From contig NZ_JADHDY010000017.1 in assembly GCF_016820535.1 (NCBI RefSeq), positions 45,873 through 109,872 on the forward strand: DNA of 64,000 nucleotides, given 5' to 3'. The notes under the pieces are model-generated. The model was not told the DNA's origin. It ran no database searches and saw only the letters and a program-made list of their open reading frames with translations. A program made the position numbers and the translations under genes. Source of the DNA: Sporosarcina beigongshangi. GTDB lineage: Bacteria > Actinomycetota > Actinomycetes > Actinomycetales > Micrococcaceae. Positions 20,482-29,800 of this stretch are shown here, one piece after another. Positions within the stretch are counted from its first letter, which is position 1; each line of letters begins with the position of its first letter.

Positions 20482-21753
20482 ATGGCTGAGCTTCGGCTGG
20501 TGGGTGTCCACGACGACGGCGGTCATCTGCTGCTCAGTGGGCCCGACGGAGACAACTACCTGCTGCCCCTGGACGAGGCGCTGCGCACGGCTGTGGGCAA
20601 GGGCAGCCACCGCACTGCGCGCGCCCCGTCGCAGTCGGCAGTGCGGATGTCGCCGCGTGAAATCCAGTCCATGATCCGTGCCGGATCCAGCACGGCCGAC
20701 GTGGCTGAGGTGTCCGGACACACGATCGAGCAGATCCGGCGGTATGAGGGCCCGGTGCTGGCTGAACGCGACTACATCGCGAACCAGGCACGCGCTGTGG
20801 TGGTTGCCGCCGCATCACCCCACAACGACGTCTACCGGGCCGCCTTCGGTGACGAAGCCATCTCCCTCGAGGCCATGGTCCGCCACCGCCTGGCCGCCTT
20901 TGGCATAGACCCCAAGACGGTGCGGTGGGATGCCTGGCGCGAAGGGGCCGGCGCCTGGACCATTGCCGCCGATTTTGAGCCTGGCACCGATTGGGCCGCC
21001 AGCAGCATCGGCGAACCAGCCCCCGCCCTGTGGCATTTCCACTCCGGCCGCAAGTCCCTGCAAAACGCCAACCGCTGGGCCCAGCAGCTCAGCGAGCTCG
21101 AACCCCTTGACAGCCCGGTCCCGGAACGGCGGCTCAGCGCCGTGGCCGACCAGCCGTTTGACGTCGAAGCCAATGGCGGGGAAACCGCCGTCGAGCAGCC
21201 CGAAGCACCCGAGGAAGTCCCGGAGGCTCCAGACTTTCCAGGCCACGGACTGCTGGACATGCTGCGCTCACGCCGCGGCATGCGGCTGGGCCTCGACGAA
21301 GATGGCGACGACGAACTGGCGGCCATGCTGGGCAGCCACGTTCCAGGCGCCCACCCCCGCGACGAAGAGCTTTACGGCGCACCCGTCGCCGGCCCAGAGA
21401 CGGAAGACGAGCGCCCCAAGCCGGTGCCGTTCCTCCAGCTGGCGCCAACCCTGGACGACCATGAGGAACCTCCTGCAGGCCCGCCGAACAGTGTGTCGGA
21501 GGTCAGCACGGAGACCCGCGAGGTCATTGTCTCCGGGGAACCCGTGACATTCCTGCGGCCGGCCAGGCACGTTACTGCCGCGCCCGAAACCCCGGTGGAG
21601 CCCGCCGCCGCACCATCCCCCGGCCCCGCCGAGGACGACGGTCCGTCTGACACCGAGGTGGCGGAGCGCCTGGAACGAAAAGCCGCGGCAAAGCCCAAGC
21701 GCTCCAGCGTCCCGAGCTGGGACGAGATCGTTTTCGGCACCAAGGGCGACTGA
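20482..21753 (+). CDS. sepH: Septation protein SepH (DUF3071)
   Basis: 423 residues. The N-terminal DUF3071 domain (about 1-190) contains a helix-turn-helix: SPREIQSMIRAGSSTADVAE, then SGHTIEQIRRYE. A long acidic, Pro/Ala-rich disordered linker follows. The short conserved C-terminal tail ends VPSWDEIVFGTKGD. In Streptomyces, SepH binds FtsZ and stimulates ring assembly, with the HTH acting in protein contact. The start ATG has GGGAGGAC at good spacing. Confidence 0.9.
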   Translation: MAELRLVGVHDDGGHLLLSGPDGDNYLLPLDEALRTAVGKGSHRTARAPSQSAVRMSPREIQSMIRAGSSTADVAEVSGHTIEQIRRYEGPVLAERDYIANQARAVVVAAASPHNDVYRAAFGDEAISLEAMVRHRLAAFGIDPKTVRWDAWREGAGAWTIAADFEPGTDWAASSIGEPAPALWHFHSGRKSLQNANRWAQQLSELEPLDSPVPERRLSAVADQPFDVEANGGETAVEQPEAPEEVPEAPDFPGHGLLDMLRSRRGMRLGLDEDGDDELAAMLGSHVPGAHPRDEELYGAPVAGPETEDERPKPVPFLQLAPTLDDHEEPPAGPPNSVSEVSTETREVIVSGEPVTFLRPARHVTAAPETPVEPAAAPSPGPAEDDGPSDTEVAERLERKAAAKPKRSSVPSWDEIVFGTKGD

Positions 21754-21811
21754 CCAACAGCAAGGGGCCAGGTACGGCCGGAGAGGCCCGGCCAGGCAGG
21801 GCCTGTGACGC

Positions 21812-23119
21812 CTAGCGGCGGCGGCCTTTTCCGCCCGCAGGCTTGCCTGTCACGGGAATGCGCAGCAGCGGCACCTCACGCTCGGCCTTGGTGATGGAGC
21901 CGTGCTGGCCCACAACCTCCATGGCCTGGGGGCGTACGCGCCGCATGTCATAGAAGGCCACCGCCTCGCGGGCCAGCACCAGGACGTCGCCGATCCGGCC
22001 AAGGACTTCGCCTCGGACGTCGCCGAAGTATCCGGCATCGACTGCCTGGTCCCGGGTGAGAACCCACGCCACCTTGCCGAAGCGTTCCAGCCAGGCTTTC
22101 ACCAGTGCGTCCCGGCTTGCGGACGTGGCGCCGTCTTCGAGGTAGAGGTGAACCATGCGGGGCTCCCCCGCCGTGTGCCGGACCCCCGCCACCAGTTCGG
22201 GATGCTGGGAGTAATCCACACGTGCGGAGCGCGGCACGTCCACCATGCCGTGATCCGCCGTGAGCAGGATCAACGTGTTGGCGGGCGCCGTGGCGGCCAG
22301 CCGCTTCATGCCGGCGTCGAGCTCCTCCAGCGCCCGCTCCCACTGGGGCGAGTCGGCCCCGTGGGAATGCCCGGCCTTGTCCAGCTCGCTCCAGTACAGG
22401 TAAACGAGCGCCTTGGGCGTGGCCGCAAGCGCCTGCGCCGCAGCCTCCACGCGCGCATGTGCCGAGATGGCGCCACGGAATTCGCCGCCGCGCAGCGCAG
22501 CCCGGGTCATGGGCGATTCGGCAAACTTGGGCAGGCTGACGGTGGTGGTCGGCACGGACCCGGCCAGCTGCTCAAAAACGGTGGGGAAGGGCTGCCAGCG
22601 CATCGGATCCACCCCGCCGTCCCAGTTGCCCAGCAGGTTCACCACCTTGTCCTGGCCCGGGTCCAGGACGTCGTAGCCGACCATGCCGTGCTGTCCCGGC
22701 ACCTGCCCGGTTCCGAGCGAGCTCAGTGAGGTGGCCGTGGTGCTGGGAAAGGCTGCGTGCAAGGTCCGCGGATGCGAACCGCCGGAATCCTCCGCCATCA
22801 CGGCGCGCAGGAATGGTGCATGCGCGGCCCGTTTGGCCAGCAGGGACTTGCCCAACCCGTCCACGAGCACCACGCAGATCCGCGGCGCGGCCGGCAGGCC
22901 CAGCACATTCCGGCTGCCGGAATGGCCCAGCACGGCGGCGGCGCTGGTCAGCACGTCGCCAATTGAGGCTTTTCCGTACGACGGCGGCCGGGGCAGCTCG
23001 GGCTGTCCCGCCAGCAGTGCCCCGGCTGCTTCGGAGACGCCGACGGCGTTATCGGCGGTAATGGGAGCGGCCCAACCGTGCGCCAAACGCCGGGAAGCGG
23101 CTGCCGCCGGCGTCCCCAT
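21812..23119 (-). CDS. Alkaline-phosphatase-superfamily nucleotide pyrophosphatase/phosphodiesterase
   Basis: 435 residues. ICVVLVDGLGKSLL supplies the first metal ligand, FPSTTATSLSSLGTGQ the nucleophilic Thr, and LTADHGMVD the second metal site. This matches the Type I phosphodiesterase/pyrophosphatase family with two zinc ions. No signal peptide is seen, so it is probably cytosolic. The first ATG (23119) lies inside the end of the DUF5998 gene, an overlap of 71 bases. An in-frame TTG at 23086 would shorten the overlap, but no start removes it without losing conserved sequence. The gene follows DUF5998 in one transcript. Confidence 0.88.
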   Translation of the reverse strand: MGTPAAAASRRLAHGWAAPITADNAVGVSEAAGALLAGQPELPRPPSYGKASIGDVLTSAAAVLGHSGSRNVLGLPAAPRICVVLVDGLGKSLLAKRAAHAPFLRAVMAEDSGGSHPRTLHAAFPSTTATSLSSLGTGQVPGQHGMVGYDVLDPGQDKVVNLLGNWDGGVDPMRWQPFPTVFEQLAGSVPTTTVSLPKFAESPMTRAALRGGEFRGAISAHARVEAAAQALAATPKALVYLYWSELDKAGHSHGADSPQWERALEELDAGMKRLAATAPANTLILLTADHGMVDVPRSARVDYSQHPELVAGVRHTAGEPRMVHLYLEDGATSASRDALVKAWLERFGKVAWVLTRDQAVDAGYFGDVRGEVLGRIGDVLVLAREAVAFYDMRRVRPQAMEVVGQHGSITKAEREVPLLRIPVTGKPAGGKGRRR

Positions 23120-23738
23120 GTACAGGGGCGCCCGCCGCTGTGTTCACTGCCCGCAGAGCCCGGGCAAATGCCTTGGCGTCTGCCACAGCCTGCAGGCCCT
23201 CGGCCTCGGCGCTGATGCGCAGCACAATGTCCTCCTGCGCGATGGTTCCGGTGTAGCCGTGGTCGGCGTCGCAGTTGGGGTCTCCGCACGAAGCTGGTCC
23301 GAGATCCACCCGCTGCCCTCCCGACCACGCAATGGACAGGGTGAGTTCGCGCGCAGGGTCCGAGGGCTTGTAGTCCTGCGGCTGGGCGTAGATGTAGCTG
23401 AGCACCACGGACTGGATCTGGCTGACGGGCACTGATTCGGTGGAGACCTGCGCCACCATCTGTTCACCGTCCTCGTCCAACTGGTGGTCGTCCACATGCG
23501 TGATGACGAGCATCTCGCTGGTCAGCACCAGCACGGTGATGTGCCGGTGGACCTCGTTGCGGTCAAAGTGGGTTTCCAGGTGGACAAGGTGCGAGAGGCT
23601 CGCCTGCCCGTCGAGTGCATCGTTGACGACGTCGGCGACAAGCCGGGGGTAAAAACCAGAGCGCTGGAGTGCTGCTTCCAAGTCGCTGCCTCTCGTGTTG
23701 GCCGGGGCACCGGCTCCGAAGCTGTTCATGTCCTTCAT
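23049..23738 (-). CDS. DUF5998 family protein
   Basis: 229 residues, soluble. Conserved features are LQRSGFYPRLVADVVNDAL, LVHLETHFDRNEVHRH, LTSEMLVITHVDDH and the small Cys motif CGDPNCDADHGYTG. The family occurs next to the phosphodiesterase and Pat genes in actinobacteria. It is co-transcribed with the downstream phosphodiesterase. The function is unknown. Confidence 0.85.
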   Translation of the reverse strand: MKDMNSFGAGAPANTRGSDLEAALQRSGFYPRLVADVVNDALDGQASLSHLVHLETHFDRNEVHRHITVLVLTSEMLVITHVDDHQLDEDGEQMVAQVSTESVPVSQIQSVVLSYIYAQPQDYKPSDPARELTLSIAWSGGQRVDLGPASCGDPNCDADHGYTGTIAQEDIVLRISAEAEGLQAVADAKAFARALRAVNTAAGAPVHGDAGGSRFPAFGARLGRSHYRR

Positions 23739-23850
23739 TTTCGCACTTTGCCGGCGGCGTTGCGAACTGGCCCGGCCACAGACGGGCGTCCGGCGCCGCC
23801 CGGTGCGGGGTTCCGGTGTCTCGGGGCCCGCCGCCCAGGCGTTCAGGGCT

Positions 23851-26526
23851 TCAGGCGTTCAGGGCCCTGCGTGCACTGTCGGTGCGCTGGGCCGGATTGC
23901 CAATGCGCAGGTCGACGGCGAGCACAGTCACCCTTGTGGGCCCGGCGAGGATCGGCTTGAAGTCGATGACCGCCACTTCGGGGTGTTCATCCTTGAGCAT
24001 CGCCACCCTGGCGGCCAGGTCCTCCAGCGCCGCAACGTTGACAGCGGGCAGCCCCTCGTAGCCAAAGAGCTTCACGGCGGCCCGGGGCGAACGCACCAGC
24101 TCGGCCGTGTCCTGGACGGACAGCGGCGGCACCCTGTGCGCCCAGTCGTCGAGGAGGCTGACGGCGTCGCCGGACAGGCCAAAGGACACCACCGGGCCCA
24201 ACAGCGGGTCCTCAATGGCCCGCAGCGTGCAGGACTGCCCCACCTCAGCCATGCTCTGCACCTCCAGCTCCTGCGCACCGTACGGTTCAAGGTATTTGCG
24301 CATCTGCCCTATGTTGCGCCGCAGCGACTGCTCATTTTCGATGTTGATGCGCACCCCACCCAGGTCCAGGCGGTGGCGCAGCGACGGGTCGATGGCCTTG
24401 ATGGCCACAGGCCAGCCCAGCCGTTCAGCAGCCGCCACGGCCTCGTCGTCGCTGCCGAAAGGCACCGATTCCAGCACGGAAATCCCGTAGCAGCCCAGCA
24501 GCCGGGCGGACTGCGCCGGGTCAAGCGTCAGCAACCCGTCCCCGGCAACGCCCCCCAGCCAGCCGTCCAGCAGGTCCTGCGCAGCCTCCGGGTCAACCCC
24601 TTCGGGCGGGTCAAAAACCGGTGTCTCAAGCGTCAGCCACTGCGCGTGTCTGACCACGGCGGCCAGTGCTGCAATCGCCGCGCCCGGGCTGGAATATGCC
24701 GGCAACGCCCCGGCCATCTGCCGGTTGACGTGGATGCGGGGGTCCACAATTCCGGTGAACACCCCCACCACTGGCTTGCCTGATTCCTCCGAGCATTCCT
24801 GCAGTGTGCGTGCAATATTGTCAATGGTCAGCCCGATGACCGGCAGCAGCGTCACGATCGCCGAATCCGCGCCCTCGCGCGCCAGCGCCCCCAGCACGGT
24901 GCGCTTGAGCAGCGGAAGCGCCCGGGATTGGCCCATGTCCAGCGACAGCATCGAGTCCACGGCCGCCACCGTCAGCCCGTTTTGTTCGGCGGCGTCGGCC
25001 ACCACTGTCCCCAGGGCCCCCGAGTTGCCGATAATCGCCAGCCCCGGACCCTTTGGCATGGGCTGGCCCACCAATATTTGGGCCACATCGGAGAGCTCCT
25101 CAATGGTGTTCACACGCACGACGCCGGACTGCCGGAGCATGGCGTCCAGCGCACCCGCGGGGGCCTGGGTGGTGCGCACCACATGGCCGGGCGGCAAATG
25201 CAGGCCCATGGCGTCGGACTTGGCAACGATGACCGGCTTGGTGCGGGAGAGCCGCCGGGAGATGCGGGAGAACTTGCGTGGGTTGCCAATCGATTCCAGG
25301 TACAGCCCGCATGCCGTGGTGTTGGGATCGTCCTCCCAGAATTGCATCATGTCGTTGCCGGAAATATCCGCACGGTTGCCGGCCGAGAGCACGCTGGACA
25401 TGCCCAGGCTGCGCCGCGACATCGAGGCATACAGGGAGACGCCCAGGGCTGCAGACTGGCTGAAAATGCCCAGGCCGCCCCGGGCCGGCAGTTCCGGCGC
25501 CATCGATGCGTTCAGCGAGACGGCCGGGTCCGTGTTGGCCAGGCCCAGCGAGGCCGGGCCCACAAGCCGCATGCCATTCGCCCTGGCGCTGCGCACCAAG
25601 GCGCGCTGCCTTGCCAAGCCGTGTTCGCCGTCGTCCGCAAAACCTGCCGTGGCGATCACGAGCCCCTTCACGCCCGCAGCGCCGCACTGCTCCACGACCG
25701 AGGGGACCTGGTCGTAGGGGACGGCGATGACGGCAAGGTCCACGGGGCCCGGCACCTCGGCGATGGAGCCGTAGGGCATCATGCCGGACACCTCCAGCGC
25801 GTCCTGGTTGACGGCGTGGACTGCGCCTGTGAATCCGCCTTCCACGATGTGCTCCAGCAACTGCTGGCCAATGCTCCCCCACGCCCGGCTGGCGCCAATC
25901 ACGGCCACCGAAGCCGGTGCCAGGAGCCCGGCCACGCTGCGGGCATCGGCACGATGCTCGCGCGCTTCCATGACGGCGCGTGACTTTTCGGTGGGATCGA
26001 TGTCAAAGGAGAGCGAGATGACGCCGTCGTCGAAGCGCCGGTGGACCTCATAGCCGGCCTCCGTGAAGACCTGCATCATCTTGCGGTTCTCCGGCAGGAC
26101 CTCGGCGGAGAACCTGTCGATCCCGTTCTCCCTGGCGGCAACAGCCAGGTGCTCCAGCAGGATCGAACCCAGTCCGCGGCCTTGGTTGGCGTCGGAGACG
26201 TTGAAGGCAACCTCGGCCTCGGTGGGGTCGTCGAGGCGGTCGTAGCGGCCGATCCCGATGATCTCCCGGCGGTGGGTTATGACAAATGCCACGCGGTCGC
26301 AATAATCAAGTTCTGTGAAGCGGCGCAATTCCTTCGGCGTGAGCTTCGACTTGTACGTAAAGAAGCGCATGTAAATGGAATTTTGGGACTGGGCCATGTG
26401 GAAAGCCTGCACGGCGTCAGCATCCGCGGCGGTCATGGGGCGCAAATGGCCCGTGGCCCCGTCACGAAGGACAACATCGGCTTCCCAATGAGCCGGATAT
26501 TCGGGAGCTTGCTCTGGCTTCACCAT
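23851..26526 (-). CDS. Bifunctional GNAT acetyltransferase / NDP-forming acyl-CoA synthetase-like protein (Pat type)
   Basis: 891 residues. The N-terminal GNAT domain (about 15-180) has the acetyl-CoA loop NQGRGLGS at 114-121. A CoA-binding Rossmann domain (VAVIGASRAWGS, about 205-330), succinyl-CoA ligase-like domains and a C-terminal ATP-grasp domain follow. GNAT-first order is that of Streptomyces PatA, a lysine acetyltransferase that inactivates acetyl-CoA synthetase. In place of the GPNCxG motif of active ADP-forming synthetases this protein has GPASLG at 323-328, so the synthetase part is probably a sensor rather than an enzyme. ATG 26526 was chosen over 26607, which would put the start nearly on top of parC. 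Confidence 0.9.
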   Translation of the reverse strand: MVKPEQAPEYPAHWEADVVLRDGATGHLRPMTAADADAVQAFHMAQSQNSIYMRFFTYKSKLTPKELRRFTELDYCDRVAFVITHRREIIGIGRYDRLDDPTEAEVAFNVSDANQGRGLGSILLEHLAVAARENGIDRFSAEVLPENRKMMQVFTEAGYEVHRRFDDGVISLSFDIDPTEKSRAVMEAREHRADARSVAGLLAPASVAVIGASRAWGSIGQQLLEHIVEGGFTGAVHAVNQDALEVSGMMPYGSIAEVPGPVDLAVIAVPYDQVPSVVEQCGAAGVKGLVIATAGFADDGEHGLARQRALVRSARANGMRLVGPASLGLANTDPAVSLNASMAPELPARGGLGIFSQSAALGVSLYASMSRRSLGMSSVLSAGNRADISGNDMMQFWEDDPNTTACGLYLESIGNPRKFSRISRRLSRTKPVIVAKSDAMGLHLPPGHVVRTTQAPAGALDAMLRQSGVVRVNTIEELSDVAQILVGQPMPKGPGLAIIGNSGALGTVVADAAEQNGLTVAAVDSMLSLDMGQSRALPLLKRTVLGALAREGADSAIVTLLPVIGLTIDNIARTLQECSEESGKPVVGVFTGIVDPRIHVNRQMAGALPAYSSPGAAIAALAAVVRHAQWLTLETPVFDPPEGVDPEAAQDLLDGWLGGVAGDGLLTLDPAQSARLLGCYGISVLESVPFGSDDEAVAAAERLGWPVAIKAIDPSLRHRLDLGGVRINIENEQSLRRNIGQMRKYLEPYGAQELEVQSMAEVGQSCTLRAIEDPLLGPVVSFGLSGDAVSLLDDWAHRVPPLSVQDTAELVRSPRAAVKLFGYEGLPAVNVAALEDLAARVAMLKDEHPEVAVIDFKPILAGPTRVTVLAVDLRIGNPAQRTDSARRALNA

Positions 26527-26609
26527 AGAATCACTGTACCGACATGACGTGACAAAGCCGCACATGCCGCCGTCGCAACACCCCATGAAGAATAGGAACC
26601 ACCGCAACC

Positions 26610-29300
26610 ATGGCCAAGCGCCAACCGCCTGCAGCAGAAGACTTCACCGAAAACATCGTTGACATTGACGTGTCCACGGAGATGGAGGGCTCGTTCCTGG
26701 AGTACGCCTACTCGGTGATCTACTCCCGCGCCCTGCCCGACGCGCGGGACGGACTCAAGCCCGTGCAGCGGCGCATCCTGTACATGATGAGCGAGATGGG
26801 GCTGCGGCCCGAGCGCGGCCATGTCAAGAGCGCCCGCGTGGTGGGCGAGGTCATGGGCAAGCTGCACCCGCACGGCGACACCGCCATATACGACACCATG
26901 GTGCGCATGGCGCAGGACTGGACGCTGCGCCTGCCGCTCATCGACGGGCACGGCAACTTTGGCTCGCTCGACGACGGCCCCGCCGCCCCCCGCTACACCG
27001 AGGCCCGGCTGGCTGCGCCCGCGCTGGAGTTGACGGGCAGCCTGGATGAAAATGTTGTGGACTTTGTGCCCAACTATGACAACCAGATGCTGCAGCCCTC
27101 CGTACTGCCTGCCGCCTACCCGAACCTGCTCGTCAACGGCGCGAGCGGCATCGCCGTCGGCATGGCAACAAACATGGCCCCTCACAACCTGGGCGAGGTC
27201 ATCGCCGCAGCCCAGCACCTGATCGCCAACCCGGAGGCCACGCTCGAGGACATCATGGCCTACGTGCCCGGCCCCGACCTGCCCTCCGGCGGTCGGATCA
27301 TTGGCCTGCAGGGCATCCGCGACGCCTACGCCGGCGGGCGCGGCTCCTTCAAGACGCGGGCCAAGATCGCCGTCGAACAGCTCTCTGCCCGCAAGGTGGG
27401 CCTGGTTGTCACCGAACTGCCATACCTCGTGGGGCCGGAGAAGGTGAAGGAGAAGCTCAAGGACGCCCGCAATGCCAACAAGGTGGTGGGTGTTGCCGAC
27501 TTCATCGACCTCTCCGACCGCAAGCACGGCCTGCGCCTGGTCATTGAAATCAAGAACGGTTTCAACCCTGCCGCCGTCATGGAACAGCTTTACCGGTACA
27601 CGCCGCTGGAGGAGTCCTTCGGCATCAACAACGTGTGCCTCGTGGACGGGCAACCGCAGACGCTGGGCCTGGTGCCGCTGCTGCAGGTTTTCGTGGACCA
27701 CCGCATCGACGTAGTGCGCCGCCGCACCGCCTTCCGCCTGGGCAAGAAGCAGGACCGGCTGCACCTGGTCGAGGGCATGCTCATCGCCATCCTGGACATC
27801 GACGAGGTCATCCAGATCATCCGCACCTCGGACGAGGTGGCCGCAGCCCGCGAACGGCTCATGGCCATCTACGACCTCTCCGAGATCCAGGCCAACTACA
27901 TCCTGGACCTCCAGCTGCGCCGCCTGACCCGCTTCTCCATGGTGGAACTGGAGACCGAACGGGACGAACTCCGCCGCGAGATCGCCGCGCTTGAAGCCAT
28001 CCTGGCGTCCAAGGAACGGCTGCACCAGCTTGTTTCAGATGAGATGGGCGAGGTCGCCGCCAAGTACGCCACGCCCCGGCGCACCGTCCTGCTGGAGTCT
28101 GAAGCCATGGCCCCGTCCGTGGCGAAGGCACTGGCCGCGGCACCCGGGAAGGCCGGCAAGGCAGCACCCCTGGCCCTGGAAATCGCCGACGACCCCTGCT
28201 GGGTCCTGCTCAGCGCCACCGGCCAGATTGCCCGCACCTCCAACGCCGACCCCCTGGCCGACCCCGGCACCCGCAGCAAGCACGACGTCTTCACCTCCGT
28301 GTTCAAGTCCACCGCCCGGGCGGAGATCGGCGCCCTGACCTCGCTGGGCCGGATGCTGCGCCTGCAGGTCGTTGACATGCCCGTGCTGCCGCCCACCGCG
28401 TCCCTGCCCAACATGTCAGGGGGTGTGCCCGCCAAGGACTTCATCACGCTGGCCAAGGGCGAGTCGCTTGTCGGCTTTGTGCCGCTGAATGCCGTCTTTG
28501 CCGTGGGCACTGCCGCCGGCGTGGTCAAGCGCGTCACCCCCGACTACCCGCTGAACCGCGACGATTGGGAGTACATCGCCCTCAAGCCCAAGGACTACGT
28601 GGTCGGCGCCGCTGTCGCCGCGGACGAGGACGACCTCGTCTTCATCACCAAGGGGGCCCAGCTGCTTCGGTACAGTGCCGCCAACGTCCGCCCCCAAGGC
28701 CGCACGGCCGGCGGCATGGCGGGCATCAAGCTCGCTGCAGGGGACGCCGTGCTGTCCTTCACAGCGGTCTCCGCCAACGATCCGGACGCCGTTGTCGTGA
28801 CCGTTTCCGGCGGCCAGGACCCACTGCCGGGGACGCCGTCGGGCTCCGCCAAGGTGACGGCCTTCGCTGAGTATCCCGCCAAGGGCCGTGCCACGGGCGG
28901 CGTGCGTGCGCACCGCTTCCTGAAGGGCGAGGACCACCTGCTCACAGCCTGGGCCGGCCATGGACCGGCCAAGGCTTCGTCGGTGTCCGGCGTGGTGCGG
29001 GCGCTTCCCGTCGAACACGGCCACCGCGACGGTTCCGGCGTGCCCCTCACGGCAGGCATCGACCTGTTGGGCCCCAGCCTGGCCGGGACCAATGCAGCGT
29101 CCGACGCCGGTCTGCCGCCTGCCGCTGCCCCGGCGTCTTCCTCGGGCGCCGCCTCCCCAACGGCCTCAGCGGGCACCACGACTGCGCCGCCAAGGACTGC
29201 ACCGCCGGCGCCTGCCAGGGCGCCGCGGCCGGCGTCGGCTCTCGAGTCCCTGAAGGACCACGACCCCACACAGGGCGCGTTCGAACTGCCCCTCGAGTAG
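26610..29300 (+). CDS. parC: DNA topoisomerase IV subunit A
   Basis: 896 residues. The winged-helix core has the catalytic tyrosine Y129 in [10 protein letters not shown]. The quinolone-pocket residues are T91 and D95 in [10 protein letters not shown] (T91 replaces the Ser/Ala found elsewhere). The coiled coil runs from about 430 to 490, and the C-terminal beta-propeller has [13 protein letters not shown]. No clear QRRGGRG GyrA box is seen, which favours ParC over GyrA. The last 60 residues are an Ala/Pro/Ser-rich tail. Its partner, parE, lies 12.4 kb downstream on the other strand. The subunits decatenate daughter chromosomes. Confidence 0.9.
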   Translation: MAKRQPPAAEDFTENIVDIDVSTEMEGSFLEYAYSVIYSRALPDARDGLKPVQRRILYMMSEMGLRPERGHVKSARVVGEVMGKLHPHGDTAIYDTMVRMAQDWTLRLPLIDGHGNFGSLDDGPAAPRYTEARLAAPALELTGSLDENVVDFVPNYDNQMLQPSVLPAAYPNLLVNGASGIAVGMATNMAPHNLGEVIAAAQHLIANPEATLEDIMAYVPGPDLPSGGRIIGLQGIRDAYAGGRGSFKTRAKIAVEQLSARKVGLVVTELPYLVGPEKVKEKLKDARNANKVVGVADFIDLSDRKHGLRLVIEIKNGFNPAAVMEQLYRYTPLEESFGINNVCLVDGQPQTLGLVPLLQVFVDHRIDVVRRRTAFRLGKKQDRLHLVEGMLIAILDIDEVIQIIRTSDEVAAARERLMAIYDLSEIQANYILDLQLRRLTRFSMVELETERDELRREIAALEAILASKERLHQLVSDEMGEVAAKYATPRRTVLLESEAMAPSVAKALAAAPGKAGKAAPLALEIADDPCWVLLSATGQIARTSNADPLADPGTRSKHDVFTSVFKSTARAEIGALTSLGRMLRLQVVDMPVLPPTASLPNMSGGVPAKDFITLAKGESLVGFVPLNAVFAVGTAAGVVKRVTPDYPLNRDDWEYIALKPKDYVVGAAVAADEDDLVFITKGAQLLRYSAANVRPQGRTAGGMAGIKLAAGDAVLSFTAVSANDPDAVVVTVSGGQDPLPGTPSGSAKVTAFAEYPAKGRATGGVRAHRFLKGEDHLLTAWAGHGPAKASSVSGVVRALPVEHGHRDGSGVPLTAGIDLLGPSLAGTNAASDAGLPPAAAPASSSGAASPTASAGTTTAPPRTAPPAPARAPRPASALESLKDHDPTQGAFELPLE

Positions 29301-29765
29301 CCGCGCTTCACCCTGCATCCCGAATCCCCCCTGCTCCCCACGCTCGCCCCTGGCGCACGGGTGGCGGTAGGGCAGCCGCTGGCCTTCGGGTGCATGGAGG
29401 GCCTCCTGATGCCGGGGCGGCTGTGTGGCTGTGTGGCTGTGTGGCTGTTGTAACCGGGTAGCCCCTCCCGGGCGGCTGCTGTGCGGCCGCCCCAATCTGG
29501 TTGCGGCCCCGTGGCTGTTGTGACCCGTCTGTGGCGGCGCCGCTGCGCCAATTCGGCGGGTCCTGCGTGGAGGCTGCGGTGTGGTGCCTGAGCAGTTTTT
29601 GCGGCGGCTGCTGCGGTGTGGTAACTGGCTGGATGCTCCGATTCGCCCGCCACTTGCGTGGCGGGCGGCCGTGGGTGGCGGCTGCTCCTTGCACAGTGGG
29701 CGCGGTGGGCGCGGTGGCTGCCGGGCAGGCCCGACCCTCATATAGTATTTTTGTTCTAATGGCTA
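29301..29765. repeat. Gene-free region with G/T-rich tandem and dispersed repeats
   Basis: About 465 bases without a convincing gene. GGCTGTGT occurs three times perfectly in tandem with a fourth degraded copy (29419-29450). GTGGCTGTTGT(A/G)ACC recurs at 29441-29454 and 29511-29524. GGCTGCGGTGTGGT and GGCTGCTGCGGTGTGGT recur near 29570-29625. A TATAGT (around 29740) marks an AT-rich stretch before the DUF222 gene. The composition (G/T on the plus strand) differs from the coding neighbours. Confidence 0.6.
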
Positions 29766-29794
29766 TTGTCCGCTTCGAACATATCGGGTAGGCT
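29766..29794 (+). promoter_or_regulatory. Predicted leaderless promoter of the DUF222-HNH gene with a LexA half-site
   Basis: TTGTCC (29766-29771) and TAGGCT (29789-29794) are spaced 17 bases apart, and TAGGCT ends 6 bases before ATG 29801, the geometry of leaderless actinobacterial promoters. In the spacer, TTCGAACATAT (29774-29784) equals the left half of an actinobacterial SOS box (TCGAAC...GTTCGA). The right half is not conserved. Confidence 0.45.
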
Positions 29795-29800
29795 GGAGGC

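Noticed and set aside
26520..28025. Long open frame on the minus strand opposite parC
   Set aside because: It mirrors the parC codons, is rich in His/Gly/Val typical of GC-rich antisense frames, and has no ribosome site. The parC protein is fully conserved over the same bases.
29774..29790. Complete LexA operator before the HNH gene
   Set aside because: Only the TTCGAACATAT half matches; the right half is CGGGT, not GTTCGA. It is reported only as a half-site.
29501..29791. 96-codon open frame in the repeat region
   Set aside because: Cys/Gly/Val-rich composition comes from the G/T repeats; there is no ribosome site, and it runs into the HNH promoter.
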